From Filibacter tadaridae (GTDB lineage Bacteria; Bacillota; Bacilli; Bacillales_A; Planococcaceae): a stretch of 64,000 nt of DNA. A program made the translations under genes and the position numbers. Of the stretch, positions 27,209-36,155 are shown piece after piece. The notes under the pieces were generated by a model, which was not told the DNA's origin, made no database searches, and worked only from the letters and a program-made list of their open reading frames with translations. Location: the NCBI RefSeq assembly GCF_900609045.1, contig NZ_UXAV01000031.1, forward strand, positions 1 to 64,000. Direction: 5' to 3'. Every line of letters begins with the position of its first letter. Positions within the stretch are counted from its first letter, which is position 1.

Positions 27209-28210
27209 TTATTTCACATCGTCAAAACTTTTGATTTTAAACTTTTCTCTAGTAACAATTTGAATAACTTCAGGATAAATATGACCGATGAACGCTGCGT
27301 TTTTCACTTCATTCCCTTTAAAATCTGCTTCTCCCGCCAGCGCTTGTTGAGCCGGTACATGAACCGACATGCCAAGGTCCATATGACCATCGCGAATGGA
27401 TGAAAGGTTTTCAACCGAAGCACCTGTTTCCGTATTGGTTACATTCACTTTATCGATATATTTATTCCAAAGGTTAGCCATCTCGCCTCCAAGCGGATAA
27501 TACGTTCCTCCTTGACTACCTGTCCCGAGAATGAATTCTTCTTTCCGATTACTTGCATCCGCAGTGAGTTTTGCTACTTCGTTGTCAACTGTCAATCCTT
27601 GTTCTTCATAATATCTTTTAGCACCCGGATGAATTAAGAGCCCTTCAGCACCTCTCAGTGCATTTTCCAGTGTCATTTGTTTTGCTTGTGCATGTGTATT
27701 TTCACTTGCATTTTCGATCATACTCTTAGCAATTTCATAGCCAAGTTCCTCGTCAATCGTATCTGTATTGCCTAGTAAAATTGCATAGGCAGTGACAGTT
27801 TCAACGTCTTCTTTCAGAAAATCGTATGTTTCTTTCGGTATAGTAAGCCTTTTATAACCAGAATTTTTTTCAATATGTGCTATCGCTTCATCTGACAGGC
27901 TAAGCATTTTCACATCACCAGCCGAAGCTTGTAAACTTTCGATACTGGCAGCTGGAAGCCCGAGAATCCCGATGGAAATATCGATATTGCCGTCCTGTAC
28001 GCCGTCAGCCGCATCCCCGAAACCTTCTTGGTATGCCTTGAAATCACCATCCTCAATGCCATACGCTTCTAAAATCAGCTTAGATACATTATTCGTTTCG
28101 CTAGCCGGAGGACCTATTGCAATATTCTTGGTTCCACTGCCGCATGCTGAAAGTGTAAGGATCATTAGCAACACACCAATCACTAAACCGTACATCTTCT
28201 TTTTCCCCAA
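27209..28210 (-). CDS. TAXI-family TRAP binding lipoprotein, circularly permuted
   Basis: A 333-residue solute-binding lipoprotein. TTG at 28210 follows GGGAGG; the signal ends in lipobox LSAC (C23). Canonical TAXI proteins begin, after the signal, with the GxGxxGxYYPxG strand-loop, reach YPE...TVADLKGK near residue 150, and end HPGA-RYYKEKG. Here the order is reversed. Residues 30-209 correspond to the second part (KNIAIGPPASETNN onward, LLIHPGAKRYYEEQGLTV at its end). A linker (about 210-223) follows, then residues 224-333 give EEFILGTGSQGGTYYPLGG to HIYPEVIQIVTREK and stop exactly at SFDDVK. Nothing is missing, so the gene is a circular permutation with total length typical of the family. 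It is first in an operon with the fused permease. Confidence 0.88.
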   Translation of the reverse strand: MGKKKMYGLVIGVLLMILTLSACGSGTKNIAIGPPASETNNVSKLILEAYGIEDGDFKAYQEGFGDAADGVQDGNIDISIGILGLPAASIESLQASAGDVKMLSLSDEAIAHIEKNSGYKRLTIPKETYDFLKEDVETVTAYAILLGNTDTIDEELGYEIAKSMIENASENTHAQAKQMTLENALRGAEGLLIHPGAKRYYEEQGLTVDNEVAKLTADASNRKEEFILGTGSQGGTYYPLGGEMANLWNKYIDKVNVTNTETGASVENLSSIRDGHMDLGMSVHVPAQQALAGEADFKGNEVKNAAFIGHIYPEVIQIVTREKFKIKSFDDVK

Positions 28211-28388
28211 CTCGTAACCTCCCCGAATCATTTTTTATATTTGTAGGTAATTACTAAACGAAAGAAAAACGTTTCTCTATGGACCTCTCCTTTCACTTTA
28301 ATGAACTGAAGGTCGTAACTTATTATAGTAATGGTATGAGGGAGGTGATTGAAGTATTCAGACTACTGGCAGGATTACAGAATGAAAT

Positions 28389-28438
28389 CAAAAAAGACCT
28401 CCCCACCTCACGACAGTTCGTGAAGTAGGAAGGTCTTC
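28389..28438 (-). terminator. terminator of the AmhX-like gene
   Basis: On the minus strand AAGACCTTCC...TTCACGA pairs with TCGTGAGG...GGAGGTCTT and ends TTTTTT. Confidence 0.85.
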
Positions 28439-28443
28439 CCTTA

Positions 28444-29550
28444 TTAACTTACTAAATAAGACGCCTTCTTTAATGTAGCTGCAAGGACACGTGCTCCGAT
28501 ATCGAGCGCGTCACGGTTGAATGTCATCATTGGGTGATGGAGACCGGGTCCGAGGTCCGCTCCGATGCCAATCATCGCTGCTTTTAATTCGGGATGGCTG
28601 ATTGTATAGAAATGAAAATCATCGCTGCCTGAAGTAATGACGGCAGGTGCATAATTTTCTTCACCGACCGTCTCCACAATCGATTCCTGGGCAATCCGTG
28701 TCGCTTCTTCCGATACTTCCGCAGCAGGCGTGTAATCGCTCCATTTCATAGCAATCGATACACCATGCAGTTCGCTTATTGCCTCAATCCCAGTTGTAAT
28801 GCGCTCTTTCAATTCACTCAACACTGTATTGGACTGCGATCTTGCATCGATCGCAAACTCCGCCGTTCCCGGGATAATATTAAGACTATCCCCACCGGCT
28901 TGAATTTTCGTCAGTTTCGCAGAATACGCATCATACGGTGAGAAGTGGATGGTCTTTACAAACTGCGCAATCGCAAAAAGCGGATCAAGCGCATTTTTAC
29001 CTTGATGTGGACGCGCACCGTGTGCATCTGCCCCTGTAATCTTTCCTTCAAGAAACACCGCCGCCCCGTGATGAATGGCAGGTGACACTTTACCGAACGG
29101 AAGCTCTTCTTGTGGACGTAAGTGTACGCCAAATAAATGCGACACTCCATCGATGGCTCCTCTTTCAATCATCGCGTTTGCACCATTCCCTTTTTCTTCT
29201 GCCGGTTGGAAGATAAAACGGATGCGACTCCCCACTTGCTGTTCCTGTAAATAAGACAGGGCTCCCAATACCATTGCAATATTCGCATCGTGACCGCAGG
29301 AATGATTTGCCTTGTATTCGCCATCCACTTCTTGCCATAATGCATCGATATCTGCACGCACTGCGATAATTCGATCTCCTTCACCGATTTCAGCAACTAA
29401 ACCGGTTACATCGTCAAATGGTTGATGCGTTACATTGAGATCCGTTAAAATCTCCGCAAGTTTCGCTGTTGTTTCTACTTCTTTCCAACTCACTTCAGGA
29501 TTAGCATGAAAGTGATCGAACCAAGCACCTATTCTCTTCTCTACTGTCAA
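28444..29550 (-). CDS. M20-family amidohydrolase (AmhX-like)
   Basis: A 368-residue zinc amidohydrolase, shorter than the M20 protein at 6.4 kb and not a close paralogue. Motifs: HANPEVSWKEVET, AVRADIDALWQEVDG, NHSCGHDANIAMVLG (metal ligands), FIFQPAEEKGNGA, a dimerisation-domain ADAHGARPHQGKNALDP, and the terminal GLHHPMMTFN. TTG start 10 bases after GGAGGAGTG. B. subtilis AmhX has a similar size and W-Q-E-V/D-G context, which suggests but does not prove orthology. Substrate unknown. Confidence 0.75.
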   Translation of the reverse strand: MTVEKRIGAWFDHFHANPEVSWKEVETTAKLAEILTDLNVTHQPFDDVTGLVAEIGEGDRIIAVRADIDALWQEVDGEYKANHSCGHDANIAMVLGALSYLQEQQVGSRIRFIFQPAEEKGNGANAMIERGAIDGVSHLFGVHLRPQEELPFGKVSPAIHHGAAVFLEGKITGADAHGARPHQGKNALDPLFAIAQFVKTIHFSPYDAYSAKLTKIQAGGDSLNIIPGTAEFAIDARSQSNTVLSELKERITTGIEAISELHGVSIAMKWSDYTPAAEVSEEATRIAQESIVETVGEENYAPAVITSGSDDFHFYTISHPELKAAMIGIGADLGPGLHHPMMTFNRDALDIGARVLAATLKKASYLVS

Positions 29551-29625
29551 TTAAAACACTCCTCCCCTATCGCAATTCGGCTTCATTGTTAATGAATACT
29601 TCACATCTTTCAGAATAACCTATCA

Positions 29626-29664
29626 CGAAAAAAAAAACAGCCAAGAAATACACTTGGCTGTAAC
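29626..29664 (-). terminator. terminator of the glycosyltransferase gene
   Basis: On the minus strand ACAGCCAAG pairs with CTTGGCTGT, then ten T. Confidence 0.9.
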
Positions 29665-29704
29665 TATCTTTAGTATTCTCTTTCCTAGAAAAAAGGTTTT
29701 TAAA

Positions 29705-30799
29705 TTAGATTTTCCCAGCCTTATGATAAATCGACAACAAGGCTTGTAAAATGCTATCGAAAGAATTAGCGGTCACTCTTTGCTGAACTGCCACTTCATT
29801 AATTGAGAGCATCGTTGGGTCCAAAGCTTTCTTAAGTCCTTCTGCTAACGATACGGTATTCTTCGGTTCGACTAGAATGCCGGCTCCGTCGCTTAACAAG
29901 TACGAAAGACCCCCCACATCAGTTGCAACTACTTTTGTCCCTGTAGCCATCGCTTCCAAAGCGACAAGACCAAATCCCTCATGATGCGAGGGAAGGGCAA
30001 CTATATCCGCGGCGGACATCCATCGCGCCAAGTCGGCCTGTCCAACAGCCGACTTGAAATGAATACCTTCCACTTTTCTTTCCTGGATAAACGACTGCAA
30101 TTCCTCGACAAAAGCGGTATCTTTTTGAGATCCTACCAGATACAACGCTGCATTAGGTGTAGTCGACTTTACCATTTCAAATGCTTCGACAAGTTCCAAC
30201 AGACCCTTTGCTTTAATAACATTCCCCACAAACAGAATAACCTTTTCTTCTATAGATAGATTTAGCTCTTCCCTTACTTCTTTTTTCGCAGCAGGTTTAA
30301 AAATGGTCGTATTAACGCCCATGCTCAAAATATGTACTTTACTTTCCGGAACGCCAAAACGCAGAATAACATCATTTTTCAGTTTCTCACCAACTACGAT
30401 GACTGCCTCACCCTGCTGTAATATCTTTCTTGTAAAGTTCCTAATTCGAACATTCTTCGCGGCCATCTTATCGATATCACCGCCATGGACTGTAACAACA
30501 TACGGAATCCCCAGCATTTTTTTACCTACTAGCGATAGTACCCCTGTTGGGAATGCGTAATGTGCATGTGTAAGTGCTAGTTGTTTCCGATTCTTCAACA
30601 TGTATATGCATGAACGGAGAAACCACGACATGTATTTCTTTAATGCTGTTAGCTTCCCTTTATCGGGATTATCTATCGCAATAACATCGACAGCTTGTCC
30701 CGCCGATTGAAGAAGATCGACTTGATTCTTAACAAAAAGCCCAAATGTGGGATGTTGCTTTGATGGATACATATTACTAAAAACGACTATTTTTTTCAT
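29705..30799 (-). CDS. glycosyltransferase family 4
   Basis: A 364-residue GT-B fold enzyme. The N-terminal acceptor domain starts MKKIVVFSNMYPSKQHPTFG with THAHYAFPTGVLS and VTVHGGDIDKM. The C-terminal nucleotide-sugar domain has VILFVGNVIKAKGLLELVEAF and the retaining-GT motif SHHEGFGLVALEAMATG (E-x7-E). Members build exopolysaccharide, teichoic or lipid-linked sugars. It stands alone, without other polysaccharide genes, so its product is unknown. The start is taken from the family N-terminus; the site GGGATGAT is weak. An extended -10 (TGCTATAAT, minus strand, at 30857-30865) lies upstream. Confidence 0.85.
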   Translation of the reverse strand: MKKIVVFSNMYPSKQHPTFGLFVKNQVDLLQSAGQAVDVIAIDNPDKGKLTALKKYMSWFLRSCIYMLKNRKQLALTHAHYAFPTGVLSLVGKKMLGIPYVVTVHGGDIDKMAAKNVRIRNFTRKILQQGEAVIVVGEKLKNDVILRFGVPESKVHILSMGVNTTIFKPAAKKEVREELNLSIEEKVILFVGNVIKAKGLLELVEAFEMVKSTTPNAALYLVGSQKDTAFVEELQSFIQERKVEGIHFKSAVGQADLARWMSAADIVALPSHHEGFGLVALEAMATGTKVVATDVGGLSYLLSDGAGILVEPKNTVSLAEGLKKALDPTMLSINEVAVQQRVTANSFDSILQALLSIYHKAGKI

Positions 30800-31000
30800 T
30801 TCATTATCATCCCATCTTTTTTCCTTACAAATTATACTTATTACCATTATCATTCGATTATAGCATACTGCCTCAAATTCAACCGTGTATGCCTTAGATT
30901 ACACAAATGTATTGTACTATCGCTTTTGGGCGTATGTAAATAAGCCATTTGACATCTTACAAACCCCGTCAAATAGCCATTTTCGAACAACTAAATATCT

Positions 31001-31028
31001 TGTAATATTATTGTAATGTTATTGTAAT
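31001..31028 (+). promoter_or_regulatory. WalR-type box (three TGTAAT repeats, 11-bp period)
   Basis: TGTAAT occurs at 31001, 31012 and 31023, each separated by five bases, matching the WalR (YycF) consensus TGTWAH-N5-TGTWAH with one extra half-site. The last repeat overlaps a possible -35 (TTGTAA, 31022-31027), with TATGCT 18 bases downstream (31046-31051). The next gene is a cell-wall hydrolase, the classical WalRK target. Confidence 0.65.
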
Positions 31029-31113
31029 CGAAATAGAGGTTTAGCTATGCTAAGATGTTCTCAGACATAGCACACTATAATGTATATGTGCGAAAGGGGA
31101 TTTTGAGAACTTT

Positions 31114-32013
31114 ATGAAACGTTTTTTATTTTTAGTTTTAGCAAGTCTACTTATTTCAACGTCCGTTCCAGCCATGGCATCAGCAAATTCATCTACTTCT
31201 CTTATAAATACGGCCCGTAATTACATGGGAACACCTTATTCATATGGTGGGACAACCCCATCAGGCTTTGATTGTTCAGGATACATCCAATATGTATTCA
31301 ACAAAGCAGGACAATCTGTTCCAAGAACGACAGGTCAACAATATGCTTCAGGTAAAGTAGTTTCAAAAAGTAATCTTCAAACAGGGGATCTTGTCTTCTT
31401 CAATACAAGCGGAAGCGGTGTCTCCCACGTTGGGATTTATATCGGTTCTAGCAACTTCATTCATGCTTCTACAAGCAGAGGCGTTATGATTTCGTCAATT
31501 AACGATCCTTACTATTGGGGTAGCCGCTATATCGGAGCTCGACGTGTAGCTAATTTTACTTCTTCAGCTGTTACTCAAGTTTCTAAACAAAAAGCCGAAG
31601 TTAAATACGCAACTCGGGCAGAAATTGCTGAAATTCTGGCAGAAAAGCTCAACTTGAAAAATAATGGTTCAGAATCAGCATTTACTGACGTTTCATCAAA
31701 TCATCCAAATTCAGCGGCAATCGTCTCTGTTGCAGCGGCTGGTATATTCACTGGTAACAGCTTAGGAGAATTTAACCCAGATGACTATCTTACACGCGCA
31801 CAACTTGCCAAAGTACTTGTTGAAGCATTTAATCTTCAAGGAAAAACGGATTCCTCTTTTAAAGACGTTTCTGCAACATATTGGGCAAAAGGATATATAA
31901 ATACACTTTATTATCACAACATCACAACTGGTTATGGAAATGGAAACTTTGGTATAAATGATAAAGTTACGGCAAACCAATTCAAGACTTTCATGAACCG
32001 TATCAAGAATTGA
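31114..32013 (+). CDS. NlpC/P60 endopeptidase with two SLH domains
   Basis: A 299-residue secreted wall hydrolase. The signal peptide (MKRFLFLVLASLLISTSVPAM, cleavage near ASA-NSS) is followed by an NlpC/P60 domain with catalytic C54 (FDCSGY), H105 (VSHVGIYIG) and H117 (NFIHAS). It cleaves gamma-D-Glu-meso-diaminopimelate or similar peptide links. The C-terminus (about 165-299) has two S-layer homology modules (RAEIAEILAEKL...FTDVSSNHPNSAAI and RAQLAKVLVEAF...FKDVSATYWAKGYI) plus a partial third, which anchor it to wall polysaccharide. This agrees with an S-layer-bearing cell and the nearby SecA2/SlaP pair. A triple WalR-like box lies upstream. Single-gene unit. Confidence 0.92.
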   Translation: MKRFLFLVLASLLISTSVPAMASANSSTSLINTARNYMGTPYSYGGTTPSGFDCSGYIQYVFNKAGQSVPRTTGQQYASGKVVSKSNLQTGDLVFFNTSGSGVSHVGIYIGSSNFIHASTSRGVMISSINDPYYWGSRYIGARRVANFTSSAVTQVSKQKAEVKYATRAEIAEILAEKLNLKNNGSESAFTDVSSNHPNSAAIVSVAAAGIFTGNSLGEFNPDDYLTRAQLAKVLVEAFNLQGKTDSSFKDVSATYWAKGYINTLYYHNITTGYGNGNFGINDKVTANQFKTFMNRIKN

Positions 32014-32071
32014 TCCTTTAGAAACAAGTAATCCATTTAGTGAAATACAAATTGCATGTAGTACCTGAATT

Positions 32072-32113
32072 GCGTTCGCCCGCTTCTGATAGAGAAGCAG
32101 GCGAACGTTTTTC
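32072..32113 (+). terminator. terminator of the NlpC/P60-SLH gene
   Basis: CGTTCGCC...GCTTCT pairs with AGAAGC...GGCGAACG, then TTTTT. Confidence 0.9.
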
Positions 32114-32128
32114 TATCCCAAAAATAAC

Positions 32129-32292
32129 CTATATATGTTGACATAAAGAATCCTTTCAACAGCGCTTGGTGCTTGTGGTAGCCACTCAAAATTAGCGAGG
32201 GTCAGAAGACCGCTGTCAGTCATATTGCTTTGGCTACCCCAGTAAGGCGTCTTCGCTGGAGTTTATATAGAACCATTAGTTCAACATATATC
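32129..32292 (+). repeat. interspersed palindromic element, copy C
   Basis: The outer ends are perfect inverted repeats (ATATATGTTGA / TCAACATATAT). The left arm interior is diverged (GTGGTAGCC, AAATTAGCG), while the right arm (CTGTCAGTCATATTGC, GGCTACCCC) is close to consensus, so the inner stem is broken. It shares the AT-rich ends of copy A. It lies after the terminator of the SLH hydrolase. Confidence 0.8.
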
Positions 32293-32373
32293 GTATTGCT
32301 TATACAAATCACGTTCACGGAATTCAATGTCCTCAGAAAGTACTGACTCAAGTTAAATGATAGTACTTACGCA

Positions 32374-32553
32374 TCACTTCTTTTTATCAGCGGTCGTATT
32401 TTCACCGTTTTCTGCGGTATCCTTAAATTGTTCTACTTGTTTCTCTATACTTTGCTTCGGCTCGAAATCAGGATAGGGCTCCTCTTTCGGCATTCCTGTG
32501 AATTCTTTGTTGTCTTGATTCTTTGATTGCTCTTGATGATTTTTTTCATTCAT
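32374..32553 (-). CDS. small hydrophilic hypothetical protein
   Basis: A 59-residue, Lys/Glu/Gln-rich protein (start MNEKNHQEQSKNQDNKEF, middle MPKEEPYPDFEPKQSIEKQV) that falls under the usual gene-caller size. AAGGAGCGACTAATT precedes the ATG, a very good translation start. No membrane segment, cysteine or known motif. It is likely disordered. I do not recognise it. It lies downstream of the chemoreceptor terminator, so it has its own promoter or none. Confidence 0.6.
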   Translation of the reverse strand: MNEKNHQEQSKNQDNKEFTGMPKEEPYPDFEPKQSIEKQVEQFKDTAENGENTTADKKK

Positions 32554-32642
32554 AATTAGTCGCTCCTTATTTGGTGATATACCTATTGGGATACCCTAAA
32601 AACTGCTTGTTAACCATTTTGGATTTTGACTTCGTTCAAAAC

Positions 32643-32690
32643 TTAAAAAGCGAACAACAATGTCCATTAGACATTATTGTTCGCTTTTTA
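32643..32690 (-). terminator. terminator of the chemoreceptor gene
   Basis: On the minus strand AAAAAGCGAACAA and AATGTC pair with GACATT and TTGTTCGCTTTTT around a TAAT loop. Confidence 0.9.
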
Positions 32691-32696
32691 CTTTTG

Positions 32697-34388
32697 TTAT
32701 ACCCTGAAATGTTTCATTTCAACCTGTAATTCTTCTGCAAGTTTTGCAAGTGTCTGGGCGCTTACCGATATCTCTTCTGTAACCGCCAATTGTTCTTCTG
32801 TAGCGGCGCTTGTGTCGCTTGCTCCGGCGGCGGCTTGCCCACTTAAGTTCTGGATTTCGTTTGCGCCGTTTGTCACTTCATCGGCCATTGCTTGTATTTC
32901 CTCAATGGCTGCCGATACTGTTTCGACTTTTGAGGCTACATCGCCAACAGCGTCCTGTATTTCTTCGAAAACGACACGTGATTGTTCAGTCGCTGTAATT
33001 CCTGCTTCGACACGTTCGCCTCCGGCAGTAATGGACGTGACTGCCCTTTGTGAAGCATTTCTGATCATCGTTACCATTGCCCCGATTTCAGATGCCGACG
33101 TTTTAGATTGCACCGCAAGTTTCCGAACTTCCTCCGCAACCACTGCGAAACCTTTTCCGTATTCCCCGGCACGCGCCGCTTCTATCGCAGCATTCAATGC
33201 GAGAAGATTCGTTTGCTCGGCAATGGCGGTAATAAGAGTTGTGATTGACTGTATTTCATCAGAATGGCTGGCCATTTCATTCATAATTTCAGAAGACTCC
33301 TGAATAGTAGAATGGATTGTTGACATTTGCGCTGATACTTCCCCTACCACGTTCGAACCTTTTGTAACAAGGTTCGTCACCATTTCCGCGGATTGTAGCA
33401 TTTCTTCATTGCTACTGCCTATTTCAGCAACACCTAGCGATAACTCTCCCATAGATGAAACGGACTGACTGATAATCCGCTGTTGTTCTTCACTGCCAAT
33501 CATCTGGTTTTCAGCGGATTTGGCAACCATTTCGGAGGTCGCATAGCTCTCTTCGGAACTTGCTGATAGCCTTTCCGATTGGACGGCCAATTGGAGTGCG
33601 GTTGTATTAATTTTCCGTACCATATTTGCGACATCCGTTCCCATTGTATTGAATGCAGTCGCCATTTCACCGATTTCATCTTTATTTTTCACTTTGAGCA
33701 AATCTATCGTTAGATTTCCTTTTGCAATTTCATTCAACCCTTCCGTCACAATACGGACGGGACGAGAAATACTGCGGCTAATAATAGTGGAAATGACAAT
33801 TCCTGCAATGGTCGCAAACGCGACTAGTCCAATTATAAGATAGATAAGCCCCAACGTGAACGCATTTAGATCAGAACGTGTTTTCTTTAGCTCTGCATAT
33901 TGGATATCCTTTATTTGTTCAGCTTTTTCCAATACTTTATCGCCCACTGTCGCTGACGCACGACCATACTCCACTGCTTTTAGTTCCTTTTCTTCTTCGA
34001 TACTTTTAACGATGTTTTGTTGCAAGTCCAAAAACTTAGTGCGTGCCTCTTTCATTTCTTCCATAAGTACCTTTGTTTGTGCTTGTCCTAGAAGTCCATC
34101 TAATTTGTTAATCAATTCATCTGAGCGTGTCATATGTTCTGTACGTGCCTCTAAATAGGACTTATCTTTAAATAATAAATAACCACGCACATCATCTTGA
34201 ATTTCATTTTGTTTTAAAATAAGTTCATCTACTGCATTCACTTTTTCAATGCGGTCGTCCAACAAGACTTTGTATTCCGAGTTTAAACGAAGTGAACTCC
34301 ACAACCCCATTGCCCCTACAGCGACAAGTAACAATAGAATTGTCGCAAAGCCGAACCATAACTTCTTCGCCACAGTAAATTTCATCAT
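32697..34388 (-). CDS. methyl-accepting chemotaxis protein
   Basis: A 563-residue transmembrane chemoreceptor. TM1 is about residues 10-30, then an extracytoplasmic four-helix-bundle sensor (about 35-180), TM2 ([21 protein letters not shown], about 185-205), a HAMP domain, and a long coiled-coil signalling domain. The hairpin tip [48 protein letters not shown] is the CheA/CheW contact. Two adjacent ATG codons (34388 and 34385) follow GGGGGG; the second is better spaced. Ligand unknown. No other che genes are nearby, so it is an orphan receptor. Confidence 0.94.
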   Translation of the reverse strand: MMKFTVAKKLWFGFATILLLLVAVGAMGLWSSLRLNSEYKVLLDDRIEKVNAVDELILKQNEIQDDVRGYLLFKDKSYLEARTEHMTRSDELINKLDGLLGQAQTKVLMEEMKEARTKFLDLQQNIVKSIEEEKELKAVEYGRASATVGDKVLEKAEQIKDIQYAELKKTRSDLNAFTLGLIYLIIGLVAFATIAGIVISTIISRSISRPVRIVTEGLNEIAKGNLTIDLLKVKNKDEIGEMATAFNTMGTDVANMVRKINTTALQLAVQSERLSASSEESYATSEMVAKSAENQMIGSEEQQRIISQSVSSMGELSLGVAEIGSSNEEMLQSAEMVTNLVTKGSNVVGEVSAQMSTIHSTIQESSEIMNEMASHSDEIQSITTLITAIAEQTNLLALNAAIEAARAGEYGKGFAVVAEEVRKLAVQSKTSASEIGAMVTMIRNASQRAVTSITAGGERVEAGITATEQSRVVFEEIQDAVGDVASKVETVSAAIEEIQAMADEVTNGANEIQNLSGQAAAGASDTSAATEEQLAVTEEISVSAQTLAKLAEELQVEMKHFRV

Positions 34389-34703
34389 ATCCCCCCACTA
34401 TCTTTATCCCTACTTGAATTATATAACTATTTATGCAGAATAGCATTACCTTTTTACCACTTCTAAATATACTGAGTTCGATGCACTCGCCTATTTTATA
34501 ACGTCGAAAGCATAAGCATTGGTTTTGGTGACAATGAGTACGTTATTGATACCTATGTATAGTGAATCATATGGGCTTAGTTTGCAGAAAACGTTGGTAG
34601 GTTCGCGATTTTGTTGGGGGTGGCGATATGTTGTGTAGTGTGGCTAAATACTTTGTAGGGTCTTTTTCAGTTAACCCCGTGTATGCATAATTGCAATATA
34701 AAT
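34389..34703. other. intergenic gap without a visible gene
   Basis: About 315 bp between the chemoreceptor start and the ugpB terminator. I see no open frame with a ribosome binding site and no copy of either repeat family. It should contain the chemoreceptor promoter on the minus strand, but I cannot name a clear -35/-10 pair. Confidence 0.5.
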
Positions 34704-34745
34704 ACGAGGCCCTCCGTTTGCGATTTCGCAAGCGAGGACCTCGTT
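34704..34745 (-). terminator. terminator of the ugp operon
   Basis: On the minus strand ACGAGG-CCTC-TTGCGA pairs with TCGCAA-GAGG-CCTCGT. The T-run is short (ATTTATATT). Confidence 0.75.
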
Positions 34746-34758
34746 GTTCTACTGCATT

Positions 34759-36120
34759 TTATTTCTTCGTTTTATTGGCAATCTCCATCGCGCGATTTGT
34801 TCCTTCTGCAGCTTGATCGAGTACTTCTTGTGGGTCCGCGCCTTGGTATAGATCCTCTAATGCTGTGACAATTTGCTGTCTGGATTCGGGGAATACTGAA
34901 ATGAGTGCTCCTTGTGTTGCAATCCCCGGCACAGTGTCTTGCAGCTGTTCAACTGTTACTTTGAATTGCGGGAATTCAGCCCATTTTTCTTTTACGTTTT
35001 CTTCGTCATATGCTTTTGGATTGATGGCAAAATAACCGGTGTCGAGATGCCACTTCGCTTGCACTTCTGGTGTCGTCATGTATTTCATGAATTCCCATGC
35101 CGCCTCTTGCTCGTTTTCGGCAATTCCTTTTGACATCCAAAGAGATGCGCCACCTATGACGACTCCGTTGCGCTGCACTTCATCCGCATATGGAATGTAC
35201 GCTACACCTACGTCAAACGGTGCATTTGCAATGGCACCTGCAACGCCTGCCGAGGAATCCATATACATCGCAACTTTTTGAGATGCGAAAGCTGCGCGGA
35301 TATCGTCCCAGTTTGTTCCGAAGTTACCGAATGTACCTGCTTTATTCATTGTATCTAAGAAGTTAAATACGTTCAGCCCTTCAGGACCGTTGAAAAGGGC
35401 TTCTGTTGCGTCACCTGAGCGCCCATTGTCTTCATTGACATAGAGACCGCCCTGCGTTGCAACTAGTTGTTCAAAGAACCAGCCGTATGTCAGCATTGAA
35501 AAACCAAACATGTCGTCAGTTTTCAATTTTTCAGCAGTAGCTATCACCTCTGAAAAGGTTTCCGGTGCTTTTTCAGGATCAAGTCCTGCTTTCTCAAACG
35601 CTGTTTTATTGTAAATCATGACGGGTGTTGACGAGTTGAACGGCATTGAATAAAGCTCGCCATCCACTTTGTAGTAATTCAAGATGTTTTGTTCCAGTGT
35701 AGATAGGTCAAAATTATCTTTGTCGATGAATGATTGCACCGGCTCGATATAGCCACTATCGATCATATATTTCGTACCTACTTCAAACACCTGGGTAATC
35801 GCGGGTGCATCCTTTGTCCCGCCTACACTGCGGAGTTTTGTTAAGGATTCCTCATACGTACCTTGGAATTCAGCCTTCACTTCATACTTATCTTGCGACT
35901 CGTTGAATCCTTCTACAATTGCATCAAGTGACTCCTGGCCCGTTCCGGACATGGCATGCCAAAATTCGATGGAGACTTTACCGGCAGTTTCGTCTGTGCC
36001 CGGTTTGTCTTCATTCGATTTTTCGTCATTCGTATTACTGTCGCTATTCGTACATGCAGTTAATACAGCCAAACTTAAGATCAGAATCCAAAACAATGAT
36101 GATTTCAATAGGTTTCTCAT
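34759..36120 (-). CDS. ugpB: ABC transporter sugar/glycerol-phosphate binding lipoprotein
   Basis: A 453-residue extracellular binding protein, type II lipoprotein signal MRNLLKSSLFWILILSLAVLTAC (lipobox LTAC), Asn/Asp-rich linker, then the cluster-1 SBP fold (IEFWHAMSGTGQESLDAIVEGFN, MIYNKTAFEKAGLDPEKAP, WEFMKYMTTPEVQ). The FWHAMSG and GxxSPAAxx-like pattern suits UgpB-type glycerol-3-phosphate binding, and the divergent glpQ supports that. A longer start at 36159 overlaps the ugpE stop, but the shorter one gives a proper signal peptide. Last gene of ugpCAEB. Substrate is an inference. Confidence 0.82.
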   Translation of the reverse strand: MRNLLKSSLFWILILSLAVLTACTNSDSNTNDEKSNEDKPGTDETAGKVSIEFWHAMSGTGQESLDAIVEGFNESQDKYEVKAEFQGTYEESLTKLRSVGGTKDAPAITQVFEVGTKYMIDSGYIEPVQSFIDKDNFDLSTLEQNILNYYKVDGELYSMPFNSSTPVMIYNKTAFEKAGLDPEKAPETFSEVIATAEKLKTDDMFGFSMLTYGWFFEQLVATQGGLYVNEDNGRSGDATEALFNGPEGLNVFNFLDTMNKAGTFGNFGTNWDDIRAAFASQKVAMYMDSSAGVAGAIANAPFDVGVAYIPYADEVQRNGVVIGGASLWMSKGIAENEQEAAWEFMKYMTTPEVQAKWHLDTGYFAINPKAYDEENVKEKWAEFPQFKVTVEQLQDTVPGIATQGALISVFPESRQQIVTALEDLYQGADPQEVLDQAAEGTNRAMEIANKTKK

Positions 36121-36155
36121 TCTTTTAAGCACCCCGCTCTTCATTTTTATGGACA

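Noticed and set aside
28336-28428. Small plus-strand open frames before the AmhX-like terminator
   Set aside because: The ATG frame has no ribosome binding site, the TTG frame sits only three bases after GGAGG, and both run into a terminator stem of the other strand.
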